Shown: positions 1 through 7,755 of the stretch, in pieces
Layout: the number at the start of each line of letters is the position of its first letter
How positions within the stretch are numbered: the first letter of the stretch is position 1
Origin: Planctomycetota bacterium
GTDB lineage: Bacteria > Planctomycetota > Phycisphaerae > Phycisphaerales > UBA1924
DNA: 20,995 nt
Direction: 5' to 3'
Assembly (NCBI GenBank): GCA_023432465.1
Contig: JAEYUO010000006.1
Span: 1-20,995, forward strand
Program-made: the position numbers and the translations under genes
Notes under the pieces: model-generated
Told to the model about the DNA's origin: nothing
Databases searched by the model: none
Seen by the model: the letters and a program-made list of their open reading frames with translations, nothing else

Positions 1-455
1 GGGCCCGTGTGGGCCCCGCGCTGCGTGACTTATCGCTCCGTGGATGGAGCGCAGATATGAGAGAAGTGGGGGGCGCGATCAGCGACGGCGCGCGTCGGGC
101 GAACAACGGGATGTGCGCGGAGGACTCTCTCTCCGGCGCGAGGTTAACGCAGCGGGCACTGTGCTCCGTGGCGATGGGGGGAGAGCACAGGTTGGCGGCG
201 GATGCCCAAGGGGCGGGGCGCGAGGGTTGCGCTAAGAGCGGGGTGGGAGAGGCATCGGTTCAGGGGACACAAGAGGCCGCATCGGCCGAGATTCTCGGAA
301 CCTTGCTTGTGGCCGCGGCGTAGCGTCTCGTGCACAGCGCGGCATACCCGCTCGTGGGTCGCCGCCAAGACACCGGCTGTGCCGGCGATTGTCTGATCGC
401 GTCGAGTAGACTTGGCTGCTGAGCGGATGTCACCGCCGCGCACGGAATTTCTACC
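1..455. other. gene-free stretch upstream of the first surface protein
   Basis: No reading frame here has a credible start, ribosome-binding site or recognisable protein; the short open frames on both strands look like by-products of high GC. The first 16 bases contain GGGCCC twice around GTGT, which can fold as a 6-bp hairpin and might be the end of a terminator for a gene to the left, but there is no T tract. I could not identify a convincing promoter for the gene at 456. Its only Shine-Dalgarno-like sequence is a weak GGAA at 444-447. Confidence 0.5.
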
Positions 456-3400
456 ATGCAAACCAGTAAGCGTGCCAGGAGCGGTGCGAGGGGCCTCCGT
501 GAGGGCATTTCGCCTGCGAGTGGTTTCGCCGCATTCGAGACCCTTGAGCCGCGGATGCTGCTTGCACTCGTGGCGTGGGACGCGGGCGGGGACGGTGAGA
601 ACTGGTCGGATGCTCTGAACTGGAGCTCGGATGCGGTGCCGACGGCGGTGGATGATGTAGTGATCGGGGAGAGCGAACTGGTCATCCGAGCCGCGGGGGA
701 TGTACATGCTCGTTCACTCACCACGAACGCTGAGATGATCATTCGGGGAAGCTTGACTGTGACTGCGGGGGTCATCGCGAACGCGAGGATTACACTCGGT
801 GTGATCGGGACTCACTTTGACTACGGCGGTATCGCGTTTGATGGAAGCGCCGACCAGATTCTCGGCGGCACGGGCGAAGTTGTCATGGTTCATGACAGCA
901 TCTATCCCGGCTCGTTCATCCGCGGAAGCGGTGGTATGACGCTGACGATCGCCGAGGGAATGACCGTTCGCGGGGGCAAGGGACGGATCGAATCGAGCCC
1001 AACTGGCCTCATCGTGAATCGAGGGACGATCTCAGCAGATGCGGGGCTCACGCTTCGTATTGCACCCGGTATCCAAGGTGGCCGATTCATTAACCACGGC
1101 CGGCTTGAGGCGCCGAATGGAGTACTTGAGCTCTCTGGAACTTGCCGCCTTGAGGCGGACGGCGAGTGGTCGAGCCTGGGTGGGACCATTCAACTCGCCG
1201 GCATCCTTGACAACACCGGCCTCACCTTGGCGCTCAGCGAAATGACAGGTGACCTTGAACTCATCTGGGGCGGAATTCAGGGCGGCCGGATCGAGACAAC
1301 GGGCGGCGCACGGCTCCTTGCCCGCACAACAAGCAGCTACACGCTCGGTTTGGCCGGGGTCCACCTTGCGGGTGAGATGCTGGTCAGTGGCAATCGAGAG
1401 GTTCGGATCGGCGGTGGACTTGTGCTCGATGGCAGGATCACGCTTGGTCAGGGCGCTGCGCAACTGGGCGGCGGCAGGCTGAGATTTCTAAGCACTGAGC
1501 AGGTTCTTTCCGGCGACGGCGAGATCGTGCTGAACTACATCACCTCACCACACGTTCAGAGCTCGCCCACTTCGCTGATCATTGGGGCGGATACGACACT
1601 CACAATCGAGAGTGGCGTAACGATCCGCGGCATGGGGGGCGTGATTCGATCAGAGCTCGGTTCGACTGTCGTCAGCTCGGCGACGATCACAGCAGAGGGG
1701 CCCGGCACGCTCGGCGTCTATCCATCGTATGGGGCATCGCTGGGAGTCTTCGTCAATCATGGGCGTCTTGGCGCAGGAGTGGGTGCTGTCCTCGATGTCG
1801 GAACCCATGCGTCATTCGGGAGCGGGACGACACTCACCGCAGCGGGCGGCCGTGTCAATGTCCGGAACCTGCCCGACGGGCCTGGCGGCACGCTGCTGTT
1901 CAGCGCAACCGAAGGGACGCTTCAGATCGAGAGCGCGACGATGACGGGGGGCGAGATTGTGAGCCTCGGCGGGACGGTCGCTCTGGGCAACTTCGTCACG
2001 CTCGATGGGATGGTGCTCAACGCACCGATCGAGATCATAGGGCAAGTCGATGTGCGGAACGGGCTGACGGTGAATGGTGCAATGAGGTTCGTCTACGCTA
2101 GTCATTATGCCGGATCTGGAGCGATTCGGTTCGTGGAGACGCCCGCACAGACGCTGAGCGGAAGTGGATTGATCGAAGTCGCTCCTAACGGGCGCGGCCG
2201 GATATCGGCGGAGAGTGGAGTCGACCTGACCATCAGCAGTGGGCCAGCTCTCCGCGGACATGACCTGACGCTCAGCACAAGCGGCACTGGAGCGACGCTA
2301 CGCACTCATCGTCAAGTGGTCGCTGATGTCAGCGAAGGCGAGCTCTCGCTGATTGCAGCTCCGTCAACTTTGATTGAGCTGCAAGGCGGGGTTTCTATTC
2401 GCAGTGATGCGCAGATCACCGTTTCTGGCGGCGGTACTGTCCGAGTACCTATGGACTCGTCACTGATGCTCGAAAGCGGCAGGCTGAACGTTGCAGAAGG
2501 CGGCGTGCTCGACTTTGACGACCGAGTGGTGCCGCTTGATCCGGCGGTGCCGCTCCGGATCCAGTGGGGCGAAGTTCGCAATGCGACATTGGTTATCACC
2601 GATCCAACTGCGCTTCAAAACATCGGGAATCATGCGTTTGACAAGCGAGGAGTGCTCCGTGATGCGCACATTCTCGGCGAGCTGCGATTAGATGGCCACG
2701 GAAGTCGGCTCCATTTAACGGGAACAACCACTTTCGAATCGATGCAAATCATGTCCGGCGCGGTATGGGTGTACTTTGACGATAATGCAGTTATATCTGG
2801 CGACATCGAGGTGAACGCCAACAATCAGAACGACGGCGGAAAAATTATTGAGATCCAGAGTGTTGTTCCAGGCGGATCGATGATACTTGCCGAAGGGCGC
2901 ACCATACTGGTGCGGGCTGAGAATAGAAGTTATGTAAGACTTGGCATCGACAACTCATCGGTGCTTATCAATCATGGATCTATCGTACTCGAAGCGAGAG
3001 TTGATCGATGGCGGGAACTTACTGACGTATTCGGCAAGCTTGTGAATCATGGTACGATTCAAGTTGGAGCTCGATGTGATTTGCGAGTCACCGAGTTCGA
3101 ATCAACTGCGACGAGTACTCTATCACTGAATATAGAGACTCTGGTGGCGTCTGATTGTCCTGCGATCAACTTTACGACAGCAACGCTGCTATTTGGTAGC
3201 ATTCAGGTTCACTTTGGGGATGCTGCTGTACCGTTGATGGGAACGACATTGCGGGTGTTTTTTCATCCAATAGTCATGGACACAACAAGCGGTGTCGCCT
3301 GGTCCGGGCTGTCTAGTTCTGACCTGAAAGTAGCGGTCAAGAACATTGCCAGCAGTGGGTATGTGATCGTCACGCACATCGCCGACTTCAACAACGATCT

Positions 3401-3530
3401 GACCGTGAACGATCTGGACATCTTCGCGTTTCTCAACGACTGGTTTGCCGGTGGCGGCGACTTCGATGGAAATGGGGAGACGACGGTCTCTGACATCTTC
3501 GTGTTCCTGAGCGCGTGGTACAGGGCGTAG
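456..3530 (+). CDS. LEPRMLL-motif beta-solenoid surface protein with dockerin-like tail
   Basis: Predicted exported or surface-attached protein of 1024 residues. The N-terminus carries the planctomycete motif FETLEPRMLL at residues 27-36 after a basic stretch; this motif is known from planctomycete exported proteins. It is followed by a W-D-A-G-G-D-G-E-N-W...NW module (41-70) like those opening autotransporter-style repeat proteins. The bulk is Gly/Thr/Val-rich beta-solenoid sequence with about three related ~216-residue blocks: compare QILGGTGE (134), QVLSGDGE (349) and QTLSGSGL (565), or INHGRLEA (212) and VNHGRLGA (433). Residues 977-1024 hold two dockerin-like calcium-loop repeats, DFNNDLTVNDLDIFAFL and DFDGNGETTVSDIFVFL, each followed by W-F/Y. 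The ATG has only a weak GGAA eight bases upstream. The last third is clearly lower in GC than neighbouring genes. The exact role is unknown; adhesion or cell-surface structure is an inference. Confidence 0.9.
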   Translation: MQTSKRARSGARGLREGISPASGFAAFETLEPRMLLALVAWDAGGDGENWSDALNWSSDAVPTAVDDVVIGESELVIRAAGDVHARSLTTNAEMIIRGSLTVTAGVIANARITLGVIGTHFDYGGIAFDGSADQILGGTGEVVMVHDSIYPGSFIRGSGGMTLTIAEGMTVRGGKGRIESSPTGLIVNRGTISADAGLTLRIAPGIQGGRFINHGRLEAPNGVLELSGTCRLEADGEWSSLGGTIQLAGILDNTGLTLALSEMTGDLELIWGGIQGGRIETTGGARLLARTTSSYTLGLAGVHLAGEMLVSGNREVRIGGGLVLDGRITLGQGAAQLGGGRLRFLSTEQVLSGDGEIVLNYITSPHVQSSPTSLIIGADTTLTIESGVTIRGMGGVIRSELGSTVVSSATITAEGPGTLGVYPSYGASLGVFVNHGRLGAGVGAVLDVGTHASFGSGTTLTAAGGRVNVRNLPDGPGGTLLFSATEGTLQIESATMTGGEIVSLGGTVALGNFVTLDGMVLNAPIEIIGQVDVRNGLTVNGAMRFVYASHYAGSGAIRFVETPAQTLSGSGLIEVAPNGRGRISAESGVDLTISSGPALRGHDLTLSTSGTGATLRTHRQVVADVSEGELSLIAAPSTLIELQGGVSIRSDAQITVSGGGTVRVPMDSSLMLESGRLNVAEGGVLDFDDRVVPLDPAVPLRIQWGEVRNATLVITDPTALQNIGNHAFDKRGVLRDAHILGELRLDGHGSRLHLTGTTTFESMQIMSGAVWVYFDDNAVISGDIEVNANNQNDGGKIIEIQSVVPGGSMILAEGRTILVRAENRSYVRLGIDNSSVLINHGSIVLEARVDRWRELTDVFGKLVNHGTIQVGARCDLRVTEFESTATSTLSLNIETLVASDCPAINFTTATLLFGSIQVHFGDAAVPLMGTTLRVFFHPIVMDTTSGVAWSGLSSSDLKVAVKNIASSGYVIVTHIADFNNDLTVNDLDIFAFLNDWFAGGGDFDGNGETTVSDIFVFLSAWYRA

Positions 3531-3543
3531 GGGAGGGAGATGT

Positions 3544-3627
3544 CCTGAGTCCTGAGTCCTGAGTCCTGAGTCCTGAGTCCTGGGTCCGGGGACCTGGGTC
3601 CGGGGATCTGGGTTCTGGGTCAGGAGC
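3544..3627. repeat. heptamer tandem repeat (CCTGAGT family)
   Basis: Five perfect CCTGAGT units (3544-3578) are followed, in the same 7-base register, by seven variant units: CCTGGGT, CCGGGGA, CCTGGGT, CCGGGGA, TCTGGGT, TCTGGGT and CAGGAGC. It starts 13 bases after the stop codon of the preceding gene and lies entirely between genes. It resembles in style the short tandem heptamer repeats known from cyanobacterial intergenic DNA; whether it is dispersed in this genome cannot be seen here. Confidence 0.9.
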
Positions 3628-3854
3628 TGGTGCCGCTGAGGCCCCGAGGGGGTCGCGGGTATCGCGACATGCTTCCGGATGTTGATGGCGATTATCGGAC
3701 TTTGGAATTCTGGTGGGGCGGGTGCAAGGTTTGGGGGTGTGGCGGCAAGTCCTTGGTGACGGCGTGTTCCGGGCCGCGGTCCGTGCGGCCGGGGCGATCC
3801 TGGCTGGTTCCCGATGGTGGGCGCAGGCGGGGCCGTCGAACAAGGAGCGGTGCG
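3628..3854. other. leader region before the four-repeat secreted protein
   Basis: Together with the heptamer array this fills a 324-base gap between genes. The frame of the next gene stays open through it from a GTG at 3630, but the encoded sequence is not signal-like and a proper signal peptide begins only at 3855, so I treat it as untranslated. It contains a perfect 6-bp hairpin, GTCGCG/CGCGAC with loop GGTAT, at 3652-3668. No clear promoter is seen. Confidence 0.5.
3842..3847 (+). promoter_or_regulatory. ribosome-binding site fixing the start at 3855
   Basis: AAGGAG lies seven bases before the ATG at 3855. The protein from that ATG begins with a classic signal peptide, so this site decides the start against the in-frame GTG at 3630. 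Confidence 0.8.
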
Positions 3855-6821
3855 ATGACCAGTCTGAACAGGAAGAGTGCGTCGGGGCTGTCGGTGCGCG
3901 CGGGGCGTGTGGCGTTTGCCGCGGCGTCGATGGTGGTGGCGATGTGCGCCGGGACGGTGTGGGGTCAGGTTCGCGTGAGCGGGCTGGAGCACATGCCCAT
4001 CGGCGGCGCGACGTTTGACCCGCCGGTGGAGCGGCGTCTGCCGGTGCGGAACCTGGGGAGCAGTGGGGAGGATGGGGTGGAGGTCCGGTTCAACAGCCGA
4101 TGGGGCGGTGCGGTGCGGGTCGATCTGGATGAACTGCTCATCCCGTCGCCGGCAGCGCGGGAGATCCGCATTCGGCCGCGGGGGTGGGATGGGACGGTGA
4201 AGGGGAGCACGCGGCTGGCGAGCCGTCCGCCGGATGGGACGCCGGGGTCATCGCTGGATCTGGATTGCGACTTTGCGGCCGTGGGCGCGACGACGGTGCG
4301 TGTGACGGTGCGAGACCAGTTCGGGAATGTGGTCCTGAATGGGGTGCGGGCGGGGTCGGGCGTGCAGTGTGTCGTGAGCGCGGTGGCGGACGGGGTTCAG
4401 ATCCCCTCGGTGCGGCACGCGATCAAGACGAAAGGGACGGGCGCGGATGCGAACCGGACGGTGGTGATGGAGTTTGATGGGCTGACGTGCGAGGTGTCTG
4501 GGTTGTCGTCGATTCCGCTGCACGAGGTGCGGTCGATTGAGATCAGCCCGGAGACGTGCAGCGCGTGCGACACGTGGCTGGGGACGGAGGCGATGCTGGT
4601 GACGGGGAGCGGGGTCTCGCAGTGCGTAGTGTCGGATGCGAGCGTGGGGACGTTTGGGGTGTCGAGCCACGCGCTGGGGCTTGCGTACATCGATGAGGAG
4701 TGCGCCAACCCGGCGGACTGTGACAATGTGCGGCGGCTGCATGTTTCGCACCTGGATGCGACACTGCAGGATGGTGTCGCGATCGATCTTGATGATGATG
4801 GGGTGGGCGGGAGCGTGTCGTATGCACGGCAATGCTGCCGCGGGCACGTGATCATCATGAAGGCGTTTGATGATGAAGGGGGTGAGGTGTCGCGGCTGTC
4901 GCAGGTGGATGATGATGTGTCCGGCGGAACGATCGTGACGTGTGATGCGACGATGACGGGCGCGACGGAGATGCAGGTGACGTTCCGGGATGCGGGCGGG
5001 GCGGTGCTGCACAGCAGCCGCGAGCTGACGGGCGTGCTCGCGCTGGCGTGCACGGGCGGGCCGGAAGCGGATGAGCGCCGGTGCGCGTGTGTGCACGGGG
5101 TGTGGTCGCTCTCGACGAGCGTGCCCGACACGTATGTGCTGCCGGATGGCACGGCGGTCGCGGGGGCATCGTCGGTGCACTTCTACCCGATTGGCGGGAC
5201 GAGCACGGGCACGGGACTGCACTCGCTGCACTTCATCGGCAATGACATCGCCGGGCCGATCGATATCCGCCCGATCAACGATCCGCCATCGTCGGTTCGG
5301 GTTCGCGGCATTCAGGGCGTGGCGATGGACAAGGGGCTGATCGCCGAGCAGACGGATGGCTCGGTGATCGTGTCGGTGCCGTGCTGCGATGACGATGGAG
5401 ACAGCATTCCTGACGGGATCGAGATGCGGACGACCAGCGCGATCGGCGGGACGGTGACGGTGAGCCTGGCCAAGCTGATGGAGAACTCGTCGCAGAGCAG
5501 CCGGGAGATCCGCATCCGGCCCAGGGGCTGGGACGGAACAGTCAAGGGAAACATTCGGATGTCGAGCGGCGGCGGCGGGGGCGCCGGCGGCTCGTTCCAT
5601 GTCGAGGCGGACTTCGCCGACATGGGCGCGGTGGAGGTTCAGTGGGAAGCGCGGGATGTGGATGGCGCGCTGCTGGGCAGCGGGACGGTCGCGGGGTCAA
5701 CGCTGGGCGGCATCACGGTGACGCCGGAACCGGATGCGACGCTGCTCATGCCCGCGCTGATGAAGGCCAAGGAGAAGGCGAACCGGATGAGTTGCTCGAT
5801 GGTGATGCCGGATGATGACTGCGATGTGACGGGCCTGACGCCGGATGCGCTGCACAATGTGCGGTCGATCGAGTTTGCGCCGGTGGAGCCGGCGGGCAGT
5901 CCGCCGTGGTCGGACCTGGATGCGATGCAGGTGACGTTCAGCGGGATGGAGTCGCTGCATGTGCTGGATGCGAGCCTGCTGACGTTCGGAGCGCAGGTTC
6001 AAGGCATCCGCGACACTCAGGTCGGCGAGGTCTGCGACGATGGCAATACGTGCGATTCGTCAAGGAAGATCCGCGCTGAGAACCTCGGCAGCTCTGGTCA
6101 GGATGGCGTTGAGTTCCGTCTGGGGAACCCGTTGGTGAACGAGGTTGGCATCGGCGTGGACGGCGCGAGCATGAGCGTGGCGCGCGGGAACTGCTGCCGC
6201 GGGCACGTGATCATCATGAAGGCGTTTGATGATGAGGGGCAGGAGGCGATGCGGATGACGCAGGGGTCGGATGAAGGCGGGACATCGCACACGATGGAGT
6301 TCGACTGGTCGGCGCGAGGTGTCGGGACGCTGACACACATCGGGAGACTTCTGGATGGGGATGGAAACCCGCTGAGCAGCTTCGAGATCACCGGATCGAC
6401 GCTGGCGTTCGGCTATGTTGCGCCGTGTGATGCGGGTTCGGACCGGGGTGTGCGGTGCGACGGCAATGAGTTCGTGGTTGAGCTGTGCGATGGTCCGGCG
6501 ACGGTGTTCGTGCAGGGCATGCCGGTCGCCAATGTCCGGAGCGTGAGCGTGACGCTGGCCGGCGAGGCGGCGGCGGTTCACAGCGTGCAGGTCACCGGGA
6601 ACCCGACGGACTTCATCGAGATCAGCAACTTCGCGGTCATCGAGGGCGAGCCGCCGTGCCCGGCGGACTTTGACGGCGACGGCACGAAGACGGTGGCCGA
6701 CATCTTCGCGTTCCTCGCGGCGTGGTTTGCGCAGCAGCCTGCGGCGTACAACTTCGGCGGGCAGACGGGTGTGCCGGCGATCTTCGCGTTCCTTTCGGCG
6801 TGGTTTGCCGGGTGCCCGTGA
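3855..6821 (+). CDS. secreted four-repeat protein with dockerin-like tail
   Basis: A 988-residue exported protein of unknown function. Residues 1-37 form a signal peptide (basic start, hydrophobic 19-35, likely cleavage after VWG). The mature part consists of four ~225-residue repeats, A (about 67-290), B (291-510), C (511-737) and D (738-930). A and C share the 16-residue string REIRIRPRGWDGTVKG (102 and 550); B and D share CCRGHVIIMKAFDDEG (327 and 780); A and D share NLGSSG[EQ]DGVE (67 and 744). The A/C and B/D strings align with each other as R-x-x-x-I-x-x-[RK]-x-[WF]-D, so all four repeats are related. Residues 935-988 are the dockerin-like tail: one good calcium loop (DFDGDGTKTVADIF) and one altered loop (NFGGQTGVPAIF), ending AGCP. 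Cys pairs suggest disulphides outside the cytoplasm. The start is set by AAGGAG seven bases upstream; a terminator-like hairpin follows at 6945. Confidence 0.9.
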   Translation: MTSLNRKSASGLSVRAGRVAFAAASMVVAMCAGTVWGQVRVSGLEHMPIGGATFDPPVERRLPVRNLGSSGEDGVEVRFNSRWGGAVRVDLDELLIPSPAAREIRIRPRGWDGTVKGSTRLASRPPDGTPGSSLDLDCDFAAVGATTVRVTVRDQFGNVVLNGVRAGSGVQCVVSAVADGVQIPSVRHAIKTKGTGADANRTVVMEFDGLTCEVSGLSSIPLHEVRSIEISPETCSACDTWLGTEAMLVTGSGVSQCVVSDASVGTFGVSSHALGLAYIDEECANPADCDNVRRLHVSHLDATLQDGVAIDLDDDGVGGSVSYARQCCRGHVIIMKAFDDEGGEVSRLSQVDDDVSGGTIVTCDATMTGATEMQVTFRDAGGAVLHSSRELTGVLALACTGGPEADERRCACVHGVWSLSTSVPDTYVLPDGTAVAGASSVHFYPIGGTSTGTGLHSLHFIGNDIAGPIDIRPINDPPSSVRVRGIQGVAMDKGLIAEQTDGSVIVSVPCCDDDGDSIPDGIEMRTTSAIGGTVTVSLAKLMENSSQSSREIRIRPRGWDGTVKGNIRMSSGGGGGAGGSFHVEADFADMGAVEVQWEARDVDGALLGSGTVAGSTLGGITVTPEPDATLLMPALMKAKEKANRMSCSMVMPDDDCDVTGLTPDALHNVRSIEFAPVEPAGSPPWSDLDAMQVTFSGMESLHVLDASLLTFGAQVQGIRDTQVGEVCDDGNTCDSSRKIRAENLGSSGQDGVEFRLGNPLVNEVGIGVDGASMSVARGNCCRGHVIIMKAFDDEGQEAMRMTQGSDEGGTSHTMEFDWSARGVGTLTHIGRLLDGDGNPLSSFEITGSTLAFGYVAPCDAGSDRGVRCDGNEFVVELCDGPATVFVQGMPVANVRSVSVTLAGEAAAVHSVQVTGNPTDFIEISNFAVIEGEPPCPADFDGDGTKTVADIFAFLAAWFAQQPAAYNFGGQTGVPAIFAFLSAWFAGCP

Positions 6822-6903
6822 TCGGGACCGGATGCGGTGACCACGAGTGTGTGCCGCATCTTGAGCGTCGAGTTCTGATATTGGTTGGCCGGCAGGGGAG
6901 CAA

Positions 6904-6920
6904 CGCTCGCGGACCGAGCG
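6904..6920 (+). other. short hairpin ahead of the terminator
   Basis: CGCTCG and CGAGCG form a perfect 6-bp stem around CGGAC. It stands 24 bases before the much stronger hairpin at 6945-6972. Such stems arise by chance in GC-rich DNA, so on its own it is weak evidence of function. Confidence 0.35.
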
Positions 6921-6944
6921 CCCCTTCCGACCTGCCGCTCCTTG

Positions 6945-6980
6945 AGCCCCCTCCCCGCATCGGGAGGGGGCTTCTGCGTT
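6945..6980 (+). terminator. probable rho-independent terminator
   Basis: AGCCCCCTCCC (6945-6955) and GGGAGGGGGCT (6962-6972) form a perfect 11-bp stem with the loop CGCATC. The following bases TCTGCGTT are only modestly T-rich. It lies about 120 bases after the stop codon of the four-repeat secreted protein and before the DinB-like gene, so it probably ends transcription from the left. Confidence 0.7.
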
Positions 6981-7039
6981 GATGGGCGGAAGGCGAGGAG
7001 GGATCGCGGCGCGTGGCGCGGGCGAGGTACGCTTTGCCT

Positions 7040-7555
7040 ATGAGCAATGCCGCGAACGGTCTGGTGAGTGCGATGCTGAGGTCCTGGGCGATGCAGCGGG
7101 AGTATGCCGGACGGCTCGTGGCGGACCTGCGAGAAGAGGAGATGGTGAGCCAGCCGGTGGCGGGTGTGGTGATGAACCATCCGGCGTGGGTGTTCAGCCA
7201 CCTGTCGCTGTATCCGCCGACGCTGAGCGCGATCCTGCGGGGTGCGCGGGAGGGGGAGTTTGCCGACCCGATCAAGAGCCCGTTTGGGAAGGATTCCAGG
7301 CCGCTGGCCGATGCGGGTGCGTATGCGTCGAAGGATGCGTTGATGGCGCAGTTCTTTGACGGTCACGATGAACTGGCGGCGGTGCTGGGGGCGGTGAAGC
7401 CGGATGCGCTGGTGCAGCCGATTCCGCTGAAGAGGTGGGAGCAGCGTTTCCCGCGGGTGGGGGATGCGCTGGTGCACCTGATGCTGGATCACGAGGCGGG
7501 GCACCTGGGGCAGGTGAGCGCGTGGCGGAGGGCGGGGGGGCGGGCGGCGGTATGA
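7040..7555 (+). CDS. DinB-like (DinB_2 superfamily) metal-binding protein
   Basis: A 171-residue protein with the pattern of the DinB/YfiT-like four-helix-bundle superfamily, whose members typically bind a divalent metal through three histidines. Visible candidates are His47 or His54 in NHPAWVFSHL and the pair His151 and His155 in HEAGHLGQVSAWRR, the usual C-terminal signature. Length fits the family (about 150-180 residues). Members include thiol transferases (bacillithiol or mycothiol dependent) and many proteins of unknown role, so no substrate is assigned. I prefer the ATG at 7040 although its ribosome-binding site is weak (GAGG at 7024-7027). A GTG at 7013, ten bases after GAGGAGGG, is the alternative and would add nine residues. 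The tRNA-Ser gene follows 48 bases later on the same strand. Confidence 0.8.
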   Translation: MSNAANGLVSAMLRSWAMQREYAGRLVADLREEEMVSQPVAGVVMNHPAWVFSHLSLYPPTLSAILRGAREGEFADPIKSPFGKDSRPLADAGAYASKDALMAQFFDGHDELAAVLGAVKPDALVQPIPLKRWEQRFPRVGDALVHLMLDHEAGHLGQVSAWRRAGGRAAV

Positions 7556-7603
7556 TTGGGTTCGCGCGGCGGGCCTGCGGGCTACGACGCGACGAACACC
7601 CCC

Positions 7604-7690
7604 GGTGGGGTGGCAGAGTGGTCGAATGCGCCGGTCTTGAAAACCGGTATGGCGTTTACGTCATCGGGGGTTCGAATCCCCCCCCCACCG
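7604..7690 (+). tRNA. tRNA-Ser (anticodon UGA)
   Basis: An 87-base gene with complete cloverleaf features. Acceptor strand GGTGGGG (7604-7610) pairs with CCCCACC (7683-7689), with discriminator G at 7690. The anticodon stem CCGGT/ACCGG encloses the loop CTTGAAA with TGA at 7638-7640. A long variable arm folds as TGGCG-TTTA-CGTCA, as expected for serine tRNAs. The T arm is GGGGG-TTCGAAT-CCCCC (7666-7682). CCA is not encoded. Confidence 0.97.
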
Positions 7691-7755
7691 CTTGATGGAT
7701 GTGCGCGATGTGTGCGCGGCGGGACGGCTGCGTGCGGAATGCGCCGGTGGGGGCA

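Noticed and set aside
9..323. A 104-codon open frame from a GTG near the left edge
   Set aside because: No ribosome-binding site visible, no recognisable sequence, and overlapping frames of similar length on both strands.
3652..3668. GTCGCG/CGCGAC hairpin as a terminator of the first gene
   Set aside because: The stem is only 6 bp, lies more than 120 bases from the stop codon and has no T tract.
3630..3854. N-terminal extension of the four-repeat secreted protein from a GTG at 3630
   Set aside because: The extension is not signal-like and would bury the signal peptide that begins at 3855, which has its own AAGGAG seven bases upstream.
7604..7753. tRNA-Ser as an integration (att) site
   Set aside because: The downstream match to the tRNA end is inverted rather than direct, and there is no integrase or mobile gene nearby.
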